Assembly: GCF_002575655.3 (NCBI RefSeq)
Contig: NC_053037.3
Location: forward strand, 451,577,793-451,641,792
Reading direction: 5' to 3'
Origin: Aegilops tauschii subsp. strangulata
Taxonomy: Eukaryota; Streptophyta; Magnoliopsida; Poales; Poaceae
Length of the DNA: 64,000 bases
Each line of letters begins with the position of its first letter. The stretch's first letter is position 1. The notes under the pieces were generated by a model. That model had not been told where the DNA came from, did not search any database, and saw only the letters and a list, made by a program, of their open reading frames with translations. The translations under genes were made by a program, and so were the position numbers. Below are positions 33,938-46,927 of the stretch, piece by piece.

Positions 33938-34838
33938 CAGATGGGTTGTGTTGGAGTGGCGGTGAAAGTGTCATGCAATAGATTGGTTTTGTTGGAACAT
34001 CCCTGGTCCACCCAAATGGGAGCATGTACTTAAGTACGAGGCCACGAGTTCCATGGTGTGGGTACGATGTACTAACCTCTACAAAGTGTACAATCTATCC
34101 GGATAGCCGCGTCCTCGGTTATGGACACAGTTTGTTGTAGGTCACACCGTTCGATCAACACTCATGATGACTAAATGACTTAGATTTATGTTAGCAAGTA
34201 ACAGTTTAGCAGGAAGCCGATGATGATACTGGGATGACCTTGAGGATGATCATTCGGTTTGTGATATGATCACGCGGTGATCACGAGGATATATTGATCA
34301 CGAGGTAATCAAGAGGATATATTGCTTGGCCGAGTAGCCAAGAGTGAGATGGTCCATGTGACCTAAGATGAGGGTTCATGAGTAATTCTAGCATTACCAT
34401 ATCATGATTAAAATTTACTTCCACACCTTGATGCTTTTGGTTGTTGTGGTCTTGCGAGTACATTCAAAGTATTCACATGGCGTATCATCCCAGATTGCAG
34501 GTGATGCCATGATTGATTGGTTGTCGAGGATCCTGAGTCTGCGAGCTAGGCCATGTCCCAGCCAGAGACCCTATGGAGTGGAGTCCATCACCGTCGTCGT
34601 TGTTCCGCTGCTCGAAGTTATTCCGCTACTACAAGTTGTTCCACTGCTAGTATAGAGCTACCTTAGCAGGTGTAGTGTCGCCATGCTGATGTATTCCTTG
34701 TAATATCCTAACCCTTGTACTCGTATTATATGTAATAAGAGTTGTTCTGTTCTATACCAAGCAGTGCCGTATTCCAGAAGACTTGATCTCTGGGCTGGAA
34801 TACGGGGTGTTCCGGTTCCTCTGAGCCGGGGTGCCACA
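33938..34838 (+). mobile_element. right part of the older LTR-like repeat interrupted by Copia copy A
   Basis: This continues 7694-9498 across the Copia insertion. It contains duplicated motifs around 34270-34330 (GATCACG(A/C)GG then GATATATTG, twice) and ends CTCTGAGCCGGGGTGCCACA, a plausible CA end of an LTR. No coding potential. Confidence 0.5.
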
Positions 34839-35153
34839 AATTATTACTACAAAATTGCCATGATTGAGATGGGTCCTCCAACTCAATCAAAAATCCCAAG
34901 TTATTACTAACCAGTTCATTAAATTAATTTTGATGATGAGGTCATGCGAAAATCACTTCTGGACGCTCAAAATTGTCCATAACCGGGGACACGGCTAATC
35001 ATGATTAGTTTTTACACCCTACAGAGGTTTGCGCACTTTGTCCCACAAGACTCGACCACCTCCATGATCGGAAGATTGAGACAAAGTCTTTCAGAAGCGT
35101 TTCCCCTTAACCATGGGTAGACCGATACACCTACATTCCCCTACATCTGCTGG
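34839..35153. mobile_element. remnant of a Gypsy internal region
   Basis: Sequence such as ATCATGATTAGTTTTTACACCC and TTTGCGCACTTTGTCCCACAAG resembles non-coding internal parts of Triticeae Gypsy elements (from memory). No open frame of note. Confidence 0.4.
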
Positions 35154-35607
35154 TGATAACCCACACGTATAGGGGATCGCAACAGTTTTTGAGGGTAGAG
35201 TAATCAGCCCTAATTTATTGATTCGACACAAGGGGAGCCAAAGAATATTCACAAGTATTAGCAGTTGAGTTATCAATCCAACCACACCTGAAAGACTTAA
35301 TATTTGCAGCAAAGTATTTAGTAGCCAAGTAGTATGATAGTAACGGTAACAGTGGCAATAGGAACAGTAACAATTTTGTAGTGATTGTAACAGCAGTAAC
35401 AACAAAAGTAACTTAGCAAAGATCAATATGTGAAAAGCTCGTAGGCATTGGATCAACGATGGATAATTGTGTTGGATAACATTCATCATGTAGCAGTCAT
35501 AACCTAGGGCAACACAGAACTAGCTCTAGTTCATCAATGTAATGTAGGCATGTATTCCGTATATAGTCATACGTGCTTATGGAAAAGAATTTGCATGACA
35601 TCTTTTG
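35154..35607 (+). mobile_element. truncated Gypsy LTR, same family as 2787-4199
   Basis: It starts TGATAACCCACACGTATAGG and runs through GATTCGACACAAGGGGAGCC and AATGTAATGTAGGCATGTAT to ATGACATCTTTTG, where it stops. It is the reverse complement of about 3730-4199 and so is in the opposite orientation. The CA end is missing. Confidence 0.75.
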
Positions 35608-36834
35608 CACGCACCTTGCGCACCCAAGAATCTTGGATGCCAAAAAATCATATTTTTTTCAATTTTCCTGCTATTTGTTCAAATTTACTATTCACAGGCG
35701 TACAAATTTATTGTTTTCCTTTGCCACGAGCTCCTGGTATGTCTAAATAGAACGAAAATTTGCATGCACATTGCGCACTTGAGTATCTTTGATCCCACAA
35801 ATTTTCAGAATTATTTGATTTTTTGCTATTTTTTTGAGACGGTCGAAGCCCTTTGACCAGACGGTAACGACGAAGAAGGGCATTTCTGTAAGGTCACCTA
35901 ACGGTAGAGGGGAAAATTTGAGCAAGCTTCGAAATTAGGGGAAAATCTGAGTAGTGGGTTCAAGTTAGGGATACAAATGTAAAAGACCTAGAGAAAATTT
36001 GGAATAGAATCTAAAAATTGAAACTGTTAAGTTTCGGCAGAAGTGCCACGTGGCACGTTGTGGCTGGCTGATGGTTGTTTGCTACGTAACTTCAGTGGCG
36101 GACAGTCGAACTTAAACGATTCAGGGGTAATTAAAAAAAGCATATCTAACCTAAACTGTTAGATCTCGACCGGATGGCTGGGGTTTGTCCGCTGCTTGGC
36201 TTATACGACGGATGGCTGAATACTGGAGCATACCATTTTGGAAGAAAACAAAAAAAACAAGATCTAATCTCGGTCCTGTATACACGATCTAATGGAAGGG
36301 GGTGTTCGCCGGTGCTTACAGAGGACCGGCGTCTACGATGAAGGCCGCGGCGGCTCAGGCGTCGAGGTGGGCGGCGCTTCGGCTGTCCTCCAGCGTAGCA
36401 TGAGGTCAGGGTGGTACGACTCAGCGATGGGGTCCCGGTGGTGGTGGAGATGGTGGTCGGGGATGACAGATGGCGGCGGGGCGAGCTCGGTGAGCTTTGG
36501 GCTCCGGCGAGAGCAGACAATGTTGAAACAGTGTCTCAAGTGGTTCCTACGTGTCGTATTGGTGTAAAACGAGATCGCAAACAAGATAGACGATGACAGA
36601 TGGAGATTGGAGAGTCGAGGGGGCTTACCAGTGTCGACACCGATAGGCGAAGTAATTCGCCCGCCAGAGATTGGGTCTGCTCGTGCATGCTCTCGAGAGG
36701 TTTTTGGGTGTAGGTGGCGGCATGGTGTGGACGCGGTGGACTCTGTCCCATGGCTTGGGGAAGAAGAAGGGAGGAGACCCACGCGTTAGTGGCAGCGGGA
36801 ACGCGGGCGAGAGGGATAGAAGCTGCGGGCGACC
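35608..36834. other. unassigned region between transposons
   Basis: 35608-35850 repeats the pattern TTGCGCAC(C/T)(C/T)(A/G)AG(A/T)ATCTT twice (35627 and 35774). 35850-36140 is plain sequence. 36290-36830 is GC-rich with overlapping frames on both strands, none with a recognisable domain. It could be remains of a gene or of another transposon; I cannot tell. Confidence 0.35.
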
Positions 36835-39800
36835 TGTAACACCCACGATGCGGCTATATCTCCCACGTGTCGAGGCACGACTTAGAGGCATAACCGCATT
36901 GTGGTTCTGTCGCAAGAAGGGTCATCTTCACACAATCCCATGTAATGAACAAGAATGGGATAAAGAGTTGGCTTACAATCGCCACTTCACACAATACATA
37001 AATAAATCATACATCAATCAGAGTACACACATAGACCGACTACGGTCAAATCCAAATAAAAAGAAGACAACCCCAAATGCTAGATCCCTGATCATCCCAA
37101 CTAGGCTCCACTACTGATCAACAGGAAACAAAACATAGTAACGACCAAGGTCCTCGTCAAACTCCCACTTGAGTTCGGTAGCATCACTTGCACTGGTATC
37201 CTCGGCACCTGCAACTGTTTTGGTAGAATCTGTGAGTCACGAGGACTCAGCAATCTCACACCCGCGAGATCAAGACTATTTAAGCTTAAGGGTAGGAAAG
37301 GGGTAGTGAGGTGGAGCTGTAGCAAGCACTAAGCATATATGGTGGCTAACATACGCAAATAAGAGCGAGAAGAGGAGCAACGGAACGGTCGTCAACTAGT
37401 AATGATCAAGAAGTGATCCTGAACTCCTACTTACGTCAAACATAACCCAAAAACCGTGTTCACTTCCCGGACTCCGCCGAAAAGAGACCATCACGGCTAC
37501 GCACGCGGTTGATGCGTTTTAATTAAGTCGAGTGTCAAGTTCTCTACAACCAGACATTAACAAATTCCCATCTGCCACATAACCGCGGGCACGGCTCTCG
37601 AAAGTTTATACCCTGCAGGGGTGTCCCAACTTAGCCCATTATAAGCTCTCACGGTCAACGAAGGATATTCCTTCTCCCAGGAAGACCCGATCAGTCTCGG
37701 AATCCCGATTTACAAGACATTTCGACAATGGTAAAACAAGACCAGCAAAGCCGCCCGATGTGTCGACAATCCCGATAGGAGTCGCACGTACCTCATTCTC
37801 AGGACACACCGGATGAACACTACGTACAACTAAAACCAGCCCTAAAGTTTCCCCGAGGTGGCACTGCAAGTGGCTCTAATTTGGACCAACACTCCGAGGA
37901 GCACTGGCCCGGGGGGTAAAATAAGATGACCCTTGAGTCTGCAGAACCCAAGGGAAAAAGGCTTAGGTAGGCAAATGGTAAAACCAAGGTTGGGCCTTGC
38001 TGGAGGAGTTTTATTCAAAGCGAACTGTCAAGGGGGTCCCATAAATCACCCAACCGCGTAAGGAACGCAAAATCAAGGAACATAACACCGGTATGACGGA
38101 AACTAAGGCGGCAAGAGTGGAACAAAACACCAGGCATAAGGCCGAGCCTTCCACCCTTTACCAAGTATATAGATGCATTAATTAAATAAGAGATATTGTG
38201 ATATCCCAACATATCCATGTTCCAACATGGAACAAACTTCATCTTTACCTGCAACTAACAACGCTATAAGAGGGGTTGAGCAAAAGCGGTAACATAGCCA
38301 AACAACGGTTTGCTAGGAAAGGATGGTTAGAGGCTTGATATGGCAATATGGGAGGCATGATATAACAAGTGGTAGGTAGCGCAACAGAGCGATAGAGCGA
38401 ACAACTAGCAAGCAAAGATAGAAGTGATTTCGAGGGTTTGGTCATCTTGCCTGAGATCCCGCTAGGAAGAAGAACGAGTCCATGAAGAAGACAAACGGAT
38501 GTAGTCGAACGAATCCTCACAACCCCGGAACAAAACCGAAGGTAACGAGAGAAGCAACCCGGAAAGAGAGAAACAACATAGTAAACAACCACCACATACA
38601 CATGGCATGATGCACAAACAAGTATGATGCATGTCCGGTTTAATGAGGCATGGCATGGCAAAATGCAACAAACAATACTACAAATTCAGTGGAGCTCAAT
38701 ATGCAACGAGTTGCATATTGACGAAACACCACATCAATTATTTAGTTCTGTCTCGTTTATGTACCCAGCAATATTAAATGTTATTAAACATGGCAAGAGG
38801 TGAAGCATAGTAAGACTATCTATCTAGGCAAGTTTAAATGAGGCCGGAACAACAAATACCAATTCCGGAAAATCCTCATATGCATATTTTTGATTTGGTA
38901 CTGTTCTGCCATAAACACAATTTTAATGTTGTTAAACAGCAAAATAAAGTGCACCAAGTTAATCTATGCATTTTCTACCCCATTTACATATAAAGTTTAT
39001 TTAAATCTGAGCTACGGTTATTTAGTTATGAAATAAATCATTTTAACATGGCATTTAAGCAAAATAATGCAAACAGCAATTTAAACATTTTAAACATGGA
39101 TGAAAGTTGCATATTATGAGACTAGATAAAATTCTAAGCACTTTACATGTTTAAATCATTTTAATCCGGTGCATGGTTGTTGAGTTATTATATGCATGAA
39201 CAACAGGGGGCAAACTGTAAATATGCAGTTTTCTGAACAAATAGGAAAATCACAGCGCACAGGAAAAAACATATCGGGCCGCATCTACTGAACTAGGCCA
39301 GCTGCTGCGAGCGCTGCACGCGGGTGGGTTTCGGTGGGCTTCTCACCTCGGGCCAGATCTGGCCTGCTGGCTGGACGCAGGCGCTGGGCCTTGGCGCGGG
39401 TCGCGGTCAACGCCCTTGAGGCAGGGGACGAGCGCTGTGAGCGCTGCTTGACCTGAAGCAGGGGACGCAGGGGAAGCAGGGGCGCGGGACTCCGGCGACA
39501 CGGAGCTCCGGGAAGAAGATGGCGACGGTTCTGGCGTGCATCCACGCCGATCCGAAAGGTGGCAGCTCCCTGGGCAAGAGAGAGAGAGAAATTAGAGGGA
39601 GCGACAGACAGGAAGGAACGAGAGGAGGAGAAGGATGGGCAGAGGCACGGTGACCTGCGGTGCTCCAATGTCGCGCTCGCCGGCGCGGCAGAGGAGACCA
39701 GGACGGTGAGGTCGCCGGGGCCCTGAGCGGTGGAGGTCGTTCCCGGCGGCGGCTCGACGGATCGAGGCAGGAGAAGGCCCTGGGTGGCCATGGCGGAGGG

Positions 39801-41500
39801 TGCACGGGAGGAGAGGTGGAGACCCGGCGAAGTGGCTGTGGAGGTCGAGGCAGGGGCGAGGTCGAACTCGAAGCAGAGGAGGTCGCAGGCGGGTGACGCA
39901 GCAGAGGACCTTGACGCGGGGTGGCTCGAGGTGGCTGACGACGGGGATCCTCCGGATTCGAGCTGGACGAGGGGAGCGAGGTGATGGCGACTCCGACAGC
40001 GCAGCGGCTACGGGTTGGAGCTGGGGCCTCCATGGCGGCGCTACGAGGACAACAGAGAGAGAGAGAGAGCAGCAAGCAGAGGGATGAGCAGAGGGAGAGG
40101 AAACCAGAGAGGGAAAGGAAGGAGAAAGGGAACGGACAAGGACCTGGCTGGACGACTCCGGCGACGGGATCCTGGTGGCTTCGGCCGCTCCGCTTCCGTT
40201 CGCGCGGGAGCGAGCGAGCAGAGGCAGGGCAGAGGAAGGGGAGGGACGACAAGGCAGAGGCCTGGTGGTGTTGGGATCGATGGAGGTGAATCGGGAGGAG
40301 AGGTGGAGGCTACCATTTGGGTGGATGGGGAAACGAGGTGGATCTCGCGGCTGGCGGCGGGACGGGACTGATGGGACAAGCTCCCTAGGTTTTAGGGTTA
40401 GTCTTTAAATAACAAGTGAATTTTGAATAGGGGTATTTGGTCCCTCCGATCTTAATCGGATGGCCTGAAAAAAAAGGGTAGGAGAGTCCAACGAGAAACC
40501 GATGATGATTTAGGGATGTTAGGGGATGATCCGGACCCATCGGTAACAACAACCGGGTCGGGTTTGGGACAATTTTCGGACGCGCGCGAGGGGTGGTCTG
40601 AGAGGGGTCGACAAAGACAAAGTGTCTGACAAAAGGCCCCGGAGAAGACAAGAGAGAAAACGAGGAGCAACGTTGCAAGTATGGTTGGTCTCGAAACGGT
40701 CAACGAAAGCAAGGGGGGACGCGGCAACTATGAGCGGATGCAAGTTTTATGAAAACATGCGGATGCAATGCGATGATGAATGCAACAAACAAATAAAACA
40801 CACAACGATAACGAAAAATATGGAAGGCGACTGGAGCGTCGGTCTTGGGGCGTTACACAACCGGACGTAGCGATTCGGGCGCTGGAGTAGACCATGGGTC
40901 GAAAGTCTAGCTGGCTGGGCTGGCGGCTGGCGCTGACCAGGCCGGCGGGATTTTCTTTCTGTTTTGAAATAAACTGAGGATTTTATATTTACTAATTTAC
41001 AGAAGCACAAAACCAAATAAAGACAAAGTAAAATAATCCTAAAAAATACCAGAAGAATTCACATAAATATATGGGCTTACTTAATACCCTGTGAACTATT
41101 TTTTGGCCTAAATTAATTATTTTGAAAATACTTTTTTTTGCAAAAGAGTTTATTTGGGTAACAAAAATAATTTTTCAATAGTTTTAAAATATCAAATAGT
41201 ATTTAAAATCTTTCTCCAACTCACTTATTTTAAAGAAGTCCTTTTATCTTCTCTCTTGATTTGAATAGATGGAGAAAAGAATTTAAATTCCAACTTTGAT
41301 CCAACTTTCAAATTTGATTGAAATAAACTCCCAACTCTCTCTTTTTACACATCGGAGAAGTCATGTTTTCTTCTCTCAAAGAATCATTGAGTTTCACAAA
41401 GTTTTGAATCAAGTCAAATAAAGCTCAAAATGCAAAGAAAATATATGATATGCATATGATTCTATTAACATTACAAATTTAGAAAATTTGGGATATTACA
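36835..41500 (-). mobile_element. very long LTR (4.67 kb), minus orientation, of Sukkula/LARD-like type
   Basis: The block starts TGTAACACCCACGATGCGGC and ends AAATTTGGGATATTACA, so on the minus strand it opens TGTAATATCCC and closes GGGTGTTACA. The length and the lack of coding match very long LTRs such as those of the LARD elements described in barley. A TATA-like minus-strand motif (TTATTTAAAGAC, about 40403-40414) lies just before a GC-rich leader-like part (39270-40390). The 281-residue minus-strand frame there is low-complexity Pro/Ser/Arg-rich and not a gene. Flanks are CGACC and GCCAC, so a clean solo LTR is not supported. Confidence 0.6.
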
Positions 41501-41992
41501 GCCACAAGACACAAATGCTAAGTGGGGACCCTTCACAAAATTCATGAAGTTATTAAACTAAGCATTCAACAAGGGATCTCATATCCACAATAACGTTTCA
41601 TATCCTACACATACCAAGGTTCATCCATATCCCCGAGAACTTGTGGTCTACTCACACATGAGGACAACAAACATCTAGCAATGGTAATGGAATACATGGA
41701 TGAGTGGTTAAAATGATACACCGAAGGATCCACTAGGGTTCTTGATGTTGCAGATCATAAGGATGTGGATGATGATGATAAAGTGGATGACGAGGATAGT
41801 GGTGATAATGTTGTCCCCTTCCTCGTGGTGGGAAGGATCCACTCCTTCTCCTTGCTAATGCCTCCTCTAGATGAACTCCAGAGGCTATGATTCTGTCTTC
41901 TGGATGAGTTTCTGGTGTCTGTGAGCGTCTGATCCATGATCAGATTCGACGGGGGTAAAAATAGTCGATCCAGTGGCGGCTGCATGCCATAC
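41501..41992. mobile_element. LTR-derived debris
   Basis: The segment shares CATATCCCCGAGAACT and GTCTACTCA(C/G)ACATGAG with 52830-52900, and both continue towards a (G/A)GGATCC(A/G)CTAGGGTT motif. Both therefore seem to come from one LTR family. No gene. Confidence 0.5.
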
Positions 41993-42560
41993 TGATGACC
42001 CACAAGTATAGGGGATCAACTGTAGTCCTTTCAAGGAGCAGAAGGAAATGATAAGTGATTTTCAGCAAGGTTTTTTCGCAAGTACTAAAAGAAGCAGTGA
42101 TAGATAGTTTTGTAGCAAGACAATTCGTAACAAGTAACAATGTTAACGAAGGTGCAGCAAGGTGGTACAATCCTTTTTATATCAAAGGACAAGCGGGAAT
42201 GTTTTCTTATATAAAGAAAACGTTCTCGAGGACACATGGGAATTGTCGTCTAGTCACGTTCATCATGTTTAGTTGATTCACGCTCGCTACTTTGATAATT
42301 TGATATGTGGGTGGACCAGTGCTTGGGTGTTGTTCTTACTTGAACAAGCAACCCACTTATGATTACCCCCTCTCGCGAGCATCCTCAACTATGAAAGAAT
42401 AATTAAGAAAAATCTAACCATAGCATGAAACATAGAATTATGACAACTCAACTGCTAAGGCTTATAAATATTCTTTGGCTCCCCTTGTGCCGAATCAATA
42501 AATTTGGGTGAAATACTACCCTTGAAGATTTTTGTGATCTCTTATACTTGTGGGTCATCA
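41993..42560. repeat. two Gypsy LTR ends in inverted orientation
   Basis: The block starts TGATGACCCACAAGTATAGG and ends ATACTTGTGGGTCATCA, which is the reverse complement of its own start over 17 bases. The left part is a plus-oriented LTR start; the right part (from about 42440) matches the end of 2787-4199. The two fragments are thus head to head with about 540 bases in total. Confidence 0.65.
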
Positions 42561-43912
42561 CTGATCTCCCTCTGCAGCCGATCTCTTAGATTTGGTTTAT
42601 CGCGGGCGAGTGCACGTGTCTCATGCAACTCCTGCATCAACTCCATCCAGGTGAACACGTCATTGCGGATTCGTCTCGTCCATTTCCTCCACAGCTTCAA
42701 GTACAAACCATCTATATCCTCCGTTGTGACTGACTATATTGGTGGTGTATTGAATGGCTTCATCTCCATCGCTCGCTCCCTCCACAACTTCACCTACAGG
42801 GGGTGTAACTCTTCCAGCACGGAAAACCAGATCGATGGAATATTGAGTGGCTCCACCTGCAGTGCCAGGAGCGAGGGAAACGACAAAGGGGAGACTGCCA
42901 CAGAGGTACGTCCATAATACTAAAGATTGAATCAATCTCCATCTTTAGCTAAATATCCCATACGGAGATACTTTGGAACATCTAGACATTAAGTGTAAAC
43001 ATGGGTAATCGTATTTAGAATGATGACATACTGTTATGATTAGGGAATTATTCATCCTCTACTAATCCTCAACCCTCAGTGGCAACAATTCTTGCAAGCC
43101 TTTTTCATTTTTTGTCACTATTGTAGATTACTTGTAACTCATGAACCAAACTAATGCGCATCACTTCCACAACACTAGCAATCTAAGTTGGCCAAGAGAA
43201 TACATGCATCCAGAAGGAAATATGCATCCATATATCAAATATGAATCATGAAAAAATCTGAACATATATAGTTAATCCATTACTCATAATCTACATCACC
43301 ACCATAAACTCATTTGATAAACTACAATCATGTAGGGTAGCTCATGTAGTTATTGTATTAAAAATGGAAAATACATCTAGGAGGAGAGATTACAACATTG
43401 TCTACTGACATCTGGGGTGTACTACTCGCAACTCATCTTGGAGCACGATGATCGAGTTTGATGAAGATGGAGATGAATTCCCCCCTCCGGTAGAGGTCCA
43501 GATCACGGTTGAAAATGAAGATCACCTCGAAAATGCAATGTGGCGGTGATGGAAAATTTCTCGACAATTAGGGTGTGCAAATGGGGGTATATATGGACCA
43601 TGGGGCACCAGAGGCCAGCCAGCCCCCCCCCCACAGGCCATATGCACCTAGGCACTGGGGTAGCCTCTGGTGTGGGCCCTAGTCTCTAGGTGTCCTCCTG
43701 TTCTCGAAACTTCTGAATCACATTTTTTGGATTTTTTTCAGGGACTTTTTTGAGTATTTTTATAACACAATAGCAAAACATATGAGCTAGCACTGGCATT
43801 GAATTAATATGTTAGTGCAATAAATTCAATAAAATTCATTTCAAAATTGCTTAAAGTTGATAGCAATATAGCACGAATCATGCAAAAATCATTGATTCGT
43901 TGGAGAGATAGT
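42561..43912. mobile_element. mixed debris, ending in a Gypsy LTR cut by Copia copy B
   Basis: 42561-42930 is unassigned and includes a short plus-strand frame with no domain I know. 43340-43912 looks like the last part of a minus-oriented LTR; it ends GATTCGTTGGAGAGATAGT and resumes after Copia copy B as ATCATTC, a weak match to the GATACGTTGGAGACGTATCA LTR terminus seen elsewhere. Confidence 0.4.
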
Positions 43913-45660
43913 TGAAGGAAATATGCCCTAGAGACAATAATAAAGTTGTTATTTATATTTCCTTATATCATGATAAACGTCTTATTATTCATGCTAGAAT
44001 TGTATTAACCGGAAACTTAGTACATGTGTGGATACATAGACAAACAGAGTGTCACTAGTATGCCTCTACTTGACTAGCTCGTTGAATCAAAGATGGTTAA
44101 GTTTCCTAGCCATAGACATGAGTTGTCATTTGATTAACGGGATCACAACATTAGAGAATGATGTGATTGACTTGACCCATTCCGTTAGCTTAGCACTTGA
44201 TCATTTAGTATATTGCTATTGCTTTCTTCATGACTTATACATGTTCCTATGGCTATGAGATTATGCAACTCCCGGATACCGGAGGAACACTTTGTGTGCT
44301 ACCAAACGTCACAACATAACTGGGTGATTATAAAGGTGCTCTACAGGTGTCTTCGTGGTACTTGTTGAGTTGGCAAAGATCGAGATTAGGATTTGTCACT
44401 CTGATTGTCGGAGAGGTATATCTGGGCCCTCTTGGTAATGCACATCACAATAAGCCTTGCAAGCAATGTGACTAATGAGTTAGTTGCGGGATGATGCATT
44501 ACGGAATGAGTAAAGAGACTTGCCGGTAAGGAGATTGAACTAGGTATTGAGATACCGACAATCGAATCTCGGGCAAGTAACATACCGATGACAAAGGGAA
44601 CAACGTATGTTGTTATGCGGTTTGACCGATAAAGATTTTCGTAGAATATGTAGGAACCAATATGAGCATCCAGGTTCCACTATTGGTTATTGACCGGAGA
44701 CGTGTCTCGGTCATGTCTACATAGTTCTCGAACCCGTAGGGTCCGCACACTGAACATTCGGTGACGATCGGTATTATGAGTTTATGTGTTTTGATGTACC
44801 GAAGATAGTTCGGAGTCCCGGATGTGATCACGGACATGACGAGGAGTCTCGAAATGGTTGAGACGTAAAGATTGATATATTGGACGACTATATTCGGACA
44901 TCGGAAGTGTTCCGGGGGTCACCGGATAATTATCGGAGTGCCGGGGGGTTATCGGAACCCCCGGGGGAACTAATGGGCCATCATGGGCCTTATGGGAGAG
45001 AGAGAGAGGAGAGGGCCTAGGGCTGGCCGTGCCCCGGCCCACCTTGGGAGTCTGAATTGGACAAGGAGGGGGCGGCGCCCCTTCTTTCCTCCCTCTCTCT
45101 CCCTCTCCTTCCGTTCCCCTTCCTCCTTCCTAGTTGGACTAGGAAAGGGGAGTCCTACTCCTACTAGGAGGAGGACTCCCCCCTCTCCTTGGTGCGCCCC
45201 AAGGACGGCCGGCCTCCCCCCTTGCTCCTTTATATACGGGGGCAGGGGGCACCCTAGAACACACAGGTTGATTGTTTCCAGCCGTGTGCAGTGCCCCCCT
45301 CCACCATAATCCACCTCGGTCATATCGTCGTAGTGCTTAGGCGAAGCCCTGGGCCGGTAGCTTTATCATCACCGTCATCATGCCGTCGTGCTGACGAAGC
45401 TCTCCCTCGACACTCTGCTGGATCGTGAGTTCGTGGGACGTCACCGAGTCGGACGTGTGCAGATCGCAGAGGTGCCGTACGTTCGGTACTAGGATAGGTC
45501 GATCGTGAAGACGTACGACTACATCAACCGCGTTGTCATAACGCTTCCGCTTACGGTCTACGAGGGTACGTGGACAACACTCTCCCCTCTCGTTGCTATG
45601 CATCACCATGATCTTGCGTGTTAGTAGGATTTTTTTTTGAAATTACTACATTCCCCAACA
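43913..45660 (+). mobile_element. 5' LTR of Copia copy B (1748 bp)
   Basis: Complete from TGAAGG to CCCCAACA. The TATA box (TTTATATACGGG, about 45229-45240) is intact. The part just upstream is rich in GGGGG/CCCCC blocks and differs from copy A, while the ends are nearly the same. Confidence 0.93.
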
Positions 45661-45680
45661 GTGGCATCCGAGCTAGGTTT
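45661..45680 (+). promoter_or_regulatory. primer binding site of Copia copy B
   Basis: TGGCATCCGAGCTAGGTTT begins one base after the LTR. It resembles TGGTATCAGAGC, the usual initiator-Met tRNA complement of Copia elements, with a few mismatches. Reverse transcription would start here. Confidence 0.8.
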
Positions 45681-46927
45681 ATGCGTAGATGTTATATGTA
45701 CGAGTAGAACACAAGTGAGTTGTGGGCGATACTAGTCATACTGCTTACCAGCATGTCATACTTTGATTCGGCGGTATTGTAGGATGAAGCGGCCCAGAGC
45801 GACATTACACGAACGCTTACGCGAGACTGGTTCTACCGACGCGCTTCGCACACAGGTGGCTGGCGGGTGTCAATTTCTCCAACTTTAGTTGAATCGAGTG
45901 TGGCTACGCCTAGTCCTTGTTGAAGGTTAAGCAGCACATACTTGACGAAATATCGTTGTGATTTTGATGCGTAGGTAAGAACGGTTCTTGCTCAGCCCGT
46001 AGCAGCCACGTAAAACTTGCAACAACAAAGTAGAGGACGTCTAACTTGTTTTGTAGGGCATGTTGTGATGTGATATGGTCAAGACATGATGCTAAATTTT
46101 ATTGTATGAGATGATCATGTTTTGTAACAGAGTTATCAGCAACTGGCAGGAGCCATATGGTTGTCGCTTTATTGTATGAAATGCAATCGCCATGTAATTG
46201 CTTTACTTTATCACTAGGCGGTAGCAATAGTCGTAGAAGCAATAGTTGGCGAGACGACAACGATACTATGATGGAGATCAAGGTGTCGCGCCGGTGATGA
46301 TGGTGATCATGATGGTGCTTTGGAGATGGAGATCAAAGGCACAAGATGATGATGGCCATATCATATCACTTATATTGATTGCATGTGATGTTTATCCTTT
46401 ATGCATCTTATTTTGCTTAGTTCGACGGTAGCATTATAAGATGATCTCTCACTAAATTTTCAAGGTATAAGTGTTCTCCCTTAGTATGCACCATTGCGAA
46501 AGTTCATCGTGCTGAGACACCACGTGATGATCAGGTGTGATAAGCTCTACGTTCACATACAATGGGTGCAAGCCAGTTTTGCACACGCAGAATACTCGGG
46601 TTAAACTTGACGAGCCTGGCATGTGCAGATATGGCCTCGGAACACTGGAGACCGAAAGGTCGAGCGTGAATCATATAGTAGATATGATCAACATAGTGAT
46701 GTTCACCATTTAAAACTACTCCATCTCACGTGATGATCGGACATGGTTTAGTTGATTTGGATCACGTGATCATTTAGATGACTAGAGGGATGTCTATCTA
46801 AGTGGGAGTTCTAAAGTAATATGATTAATTGAACTTTAAATTTATCATGAACTTAGTCCTGGTAGTATTAGCATATCTATGTTGTAGATCAATAGCTCGC
46901 GTTTAGCTCCCGTGTTTTATTTTTGAT
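45681..46927 (+). mobile_element. untranslated leader of Copia copy B
   Basis: There is no gene between the primer binding site and gag. The stretch contains ATGATG/GATGGTGAT-rich sequence near 46290-46350 and a CACGTGATGATC motif repeated at about 46522 and 46725. Long leaders are normal in this Copia group. Confidence 0.7.

Noticed and set aside
36146..36834. Overlapping GC-rich frames between transposons as a possible host gene
   Set aside because: Both strands are open, no motif is recognisable, there is no splice pattern I trust, and transposon sequence lies on both sides. Left as unassigned.
39407..40252. 281-residue minus-strand open frame
   Set aside because: It lies in the GC-rich leader-like part of the long LTR, is low-complexity (Pro, Ser, Arg, Leu) and overlaps equally open frames on the other strand. 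No domain is recognisable.
42504..42917. 137-residue plus-strand frame
   Set aside because: Its first part lies in an LTR fragment and the rest has no recognisable domain. I cannot support a gene.
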